From: Candidatus Hydrogenedentota bacterium
Lineage (GTDB): Bacteria; Hydrogenedentota; Hydrogenedentia; Hydrogenedentales; CAITNO01
Reading direction: 5' to 3'
NCBI GenBank assembly: GCA_903822375.1
Contig: CAIJOU010000939.1
Location: 1-7,337, forward strand
DNA length: 7,337 nt
The translations under genes and the position numbers were made by a program. Positions 5,901 to 7,337 of this stretch are shown here, one piece after another (positions within the stretch are counted from its first letter, which is position 1; every line of letters starts with the position of its first letter). The notes under the pieces are model-generated. The model did not search any database. It was given only the letters and a program-made list of their open reading frames with translations, and was not told the origin of the DNA.

Positions 5901-7243
5901 TCTCCCGCGGCCAACGGACATTCTGCCAGCGCGGGAAAACTTGCGGACAGGACTCCCTGTCCGGCGCTGAACTCCGCACCCAGCGTCCAGGTGCCCAGAT
6001 GGTCCAGGGCGACAAAGAGACCATCGCCGGACGCAGACTCACGCGCAAGCGCCATCCATGGCACGTAGTTGTCCGTACGATCGCCCAAGAGTGTGCGGTG
6101 GTAGCGGTCCTCGACTTTGGCGCTTTCCAACTGTCCCTGGTTCGGCCGGCTTGTACCGCCGCACATCCAGTAATTGGTCAAGCTTGCCGGGTCCGCAACG
6201 TTCAAACCCAAGCGCAGCGGGGTGGGCGATTCCAATGTCACGGGGGAGGCCGTAGTGTTTTCCAATTCTACCCACTGGCGCAGGATGGAAGTGCCGGGAT
6301 AGGCCTGGACGTACAGGTGCGCCCGCAGACCGTCGCGATTGAGGATGACCTCCAACTGAACGGCAGGACGGCCACCCACGGCGATTTGTTCTACCGTGCC
6401 GGACTCGGGCGTCCACGGAACCTGTTCACCCATCATGCCGCCAGGTTGGGAAGCTGTGTCCGTGATACGGAATAGGGCGAGCCGGACCTTCGCGGAGCCG
6501 CTGGCACTCTCCGCGATCCCCCCGACCGTTACCGTGCCGTCCTTGGGGGCTTTCCACACCCGGACCAGTCCGTGCGCGTTGATCAGGCGAAATGCCGCAG
6601 TTCCAAGCTGCGAGCACTCCGCCGGGGCCCGGTAGCCGCTCGGCACGCGCGCGATTTGCTGGCCCGGTGCCGCCGGTGGAAGCAGCTCTCCCATAAGGTC
6701 CATCGCACCCATGTCCGATGCATACGTGTAGTAATACCAAACGGGTCCCTGGTCAAGTCCGCTGTCCTCGGCTGAGTTGTACTTCTCCCCGTTGCCATAT
6801 TCCAGGGTCGTCGCCCAGTTCACCGTTGCACCGGCGTCGTCCGCACCCGTCGTCACGGCGAAGCCCAAGAGTTCGTTCTTCTTCACGGTGACACGAAGAT
6901 TGTCCGCGGCCGGGTCCAGGCTTTCTCCCGGAGTCAATGCCTTTGACCACAGGTTCTCGAACGCGAATGCCCCGGTCGGCAGGGCCTCCACGCCGAAGGG
7001 CAGCGAGGGGGAGGCGTATTCGCGAACCGGTGTGCTGAGCCTGTTCTGGAAATGCTCCATCCGCAGTTGGCCGTCTGCACAGGCGTAGGTCATCTGGACG
7101 GCCGCCGTGCCGATGGTCCAGCGGTGCGTTTCTCCATCGGCGCGCGCAAAGGCATCGCCCTCCTGTGCCTCCGTCGCGGCCACACAGTGCGCGACGACCA
7201 TACAGGACGCGGCAATGCTCAAGAACAACTGATTTGTCATCAT
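2951..7243 (-). CDS. Secreted multidomain GH36-like glycosidase with tandem malectin (CBM57) domains
   Basis: This 1430-aa protein is predicted to be exported and to cleave alpha-galactoside-like glycans. Visible order: signal peptide 1-23; GH36-type N-terminal beta domain about 36-470, interrupted by a beta-rich insert at about 200-312; TIM barrel about 485-750; C-terminal beta domain about 750-828; fibronectin-III-like domain about 840-928; jelly-roll-like domain about 935-1108; malectin domains 1119-1276 and 1280-1430. Barrel motifs follow GH36 order: LWDDAGW (530-536), MKWLLWMAGRP (573-583), WRTDG (600-604, candidate nucleophile D603), HTCCGGSRY (633-641, like the family CASGGGRF), and YLSDMGRGD (655-663, candidate acid/base D658). 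The usual K of the nucleophile motif is R601. GH36 also contains alpha-N-acetylgalactosaminidases and raffinose-family synthases, so the substrate is uncertain. The start has GGAG at 7249-7252; the adjacent second ATG (7238-7240) is equally possible. Confidence 0.85.
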   Translation of the reverse strand: MMTNQLFLSIAASCMVVAHCVAATEAQEGDAFARADGETHRWTIGTAAVQMTYACADGQLRMEHFQNRLSTPVREYASPSLPFGVEALPTGAFAFENLWSKALTPGESLDPAADNLRVTVKKNELLGFAVTTGADDAGATVNWATTLEYGNGEKYNSAEDSGLDQGPVWYYYTYASDMGAMDLMGELLPPAAPGQQIARVPSGYRAPAECSQLGTAAFRLINAHGLVRVWKAPKDGTVTVGGIAESASGSAKVRLALFRITDTASQPGGMMGEQVPWTPESGTVEQIAVGGRPAVQLEVILNRDGLRAHLYVQAYPGTSILRQWVELENTTASPVTLESPTPLRLGLNVADPASLTNYWMCGGTSRPNQGQLESAKVEDRYHRTLLGDRTDNYVPWMALARESASGDGLFVALDHLGTWTLGAEFSAGQGVLSASFPALAECPLAAGERVKLPLVTLGVFDGDLDDMGRRVYDWQYAYLWDYTNSDYYARTKWAVPWFLCSRNLQEQFAARLAGLDMEADLMRTMGMEMLWDDAGWSKYPGWPIADSYTVVFSPTHEGPDFAETLRYLGKMDMKWLLWMAGRPSAGLLDTKVGSWGDFQWRTDGFGRFAPKGERAVRAQIERFLEEHPRCSFHTCCGGSRYAHQFEIGRYADVNYLSDMGRGDQTNHYFSYLELPDKWLDLLEALLQPGGKYNPETGPGMLAMVPGWYVRAEGPEQEQLRRLMEVYRYLRQEGVAGRWSHMMHPKVEGDKDYYYDQRVSHDGKKACIILKHRAKEAVTVYPKGLLPEHQYEIGYECAQERLTRNGADLMTNGIALNGPAPGELVYLGLPDMPGVGRGTAVPNAPGQAFARRETNLGHSGMGLYWSSAEGNGWVSYYEVRRDGESIGKSSIGTYYFDHSPEWSTKARYAVRAVADDGKQASDWTATTPLADGPDVYAALGGHFAQAGRDGWRAETTADGTTFTEMTWVPPAKSAAGDTGGTPNQPGGVEGYWEGPGQARVGRGWQQASPEVGCVRAWTAPTAGRVTLVGRAMKECYRQTMGGLLHVRILHNDRQVWPEQGWAEVPINSLQGVMHDFTLDIDAGDTLRFVLDRGASSDTDIVAWMPRIVYAAAQAATGGSCIRILCGAEKEYTDHTGNLWSRDTYFTGGTAASTNEAVSGTSPTEGDVELYQHGRRGNDFTYAFPVKPGIYSVRLKFAETEFAWSFERPFNLGINGRRVLENFDVCQAARGAHRAHERVFHNLVPNKEGNLVLRFTDGFEPMQKTDEALVRAIEVLPETRPNIRIDAGAEKEFIDWNSFAWSADTDFDGGTILQSEAPLSQASPTLYDQALYQTARSGRAFSYSVSAPQGLYTVHLKFAELWLKESGRRPMRIEINGRVVRDEWDPATAAGQTGMAADMRVEDIAPDKQNRITICVRATGANDGILQGIEIE

Positions 7244-7248
7244 ACCAA

Positions 7249-7267
7249 CTCCGCGGGCAGACCCGCG
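7249..7267 (-). promoter_or_regulatory. Ribosome binding site and abutting GC hairpin of the glycosidase gene
   Basis: On the minus strand the leader reads CGCGGG-TCTG-CCCGCG (7267 to 7252), a perfect six-pair all-GC stem with a four-base loop. Its last base, G7252, is also the first base of the GGAG ribosome binding site at 7249-7252, five bases before the first ATG and eight before the second. The fold would partly mask or sit tightly against the ribosome site. No T-tract follows, so it is not a terminator. I found no clear promoter in 7268-7337. Confidence 0.5.
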
Positions 7268-7337
7268 TTGGGAAGAATGTCACAGGCTTGCGCAGGGGGC
7301 GCGCGGTATGGACCAAACGATAAGCTACCGATTCTTG

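Noticed and set aside
7181..7243. Possible lipoprotein signal in the glycosidase (cysteine at residue 20)
   Set aside because: The residues before the cysteine are V-A-H, and histidine at -1 does not fit a lipobox. Ordinary signal peptidase I cleavage after VAA (residues 21-23) fits better.

Overview
The window is a GC-rich bacterial chromosomal segment with four protein genes (one only a 5' fragment at the left edge) and one tRNA gene. The mix is a Tat-exported amidohydrolase, a very large secreted GH36-like glycosidase with tandem malectin domains, and intergenic repeats built on GAAGTCT. This suggests a free-living polysaccharide degrader of the PVC/Hydrogenedentota type (Planctomycetota, Verrucomicrobiota, Lentisphaerota or Hydrogenedentota). 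That placement is inferred from domain style only; no marker gene in the window settles it.

Layout: (1) At 1-38 the minus strand holds the first 12 codons of a divergent gene with a clear ribosome binding site. (2) 39-231 is a divergent leader region that contains a GC-rich hairpin. (3) 232-1662 (+) encodes a Tat-exported amidohydrolase-2-type metal-dependent hydrolase. It overlaps by 17 nt the start of (4) 1646-2464 (+), a ComF/GntX-type phosphoribosyltransferase with a four-CxxC zinc-finger head. (5) 2467-2604 is an inverted repeat made of 7-nt tandem units. (6) 2612-2805 is a complete tRNA-Pro(GGG) transcription unit: extended -10 promoter, tRNA with encoded CCA, and an intrinsic terminator. 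(7) 2951-7243 (-) encodes a 1430-aa secreted multidomain glycosidase whose 3' end converges on the tRNA unit. (8) 7244-7337 is its leader, with a GC hairpin touching the ribosome binding site.

Functionally, the glycosidase probably acts outside the cytoplasm on alpha-galactoside-like glycans. It carries a GH36-like N-terminal domain with an insert, a TIM barrel, a C-terminal beta domain, a fibronectin-III domain, a beta-sandwich of a type I recall from planctomycete-like secreted proteins, and two CBM57/malectin domains. The amidohydrolase is also exported, but its substrate cannot be read from sequence. ComF shares its transcript and is probably an unrelated passenger. I see no complete previously undescribed multi-gene system. 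The most interesting items are the glycosidase architecture, its altered nucleophile-motif context, its apparently duplicated beta-sandwich, and the heptamer-based inverted repeat.
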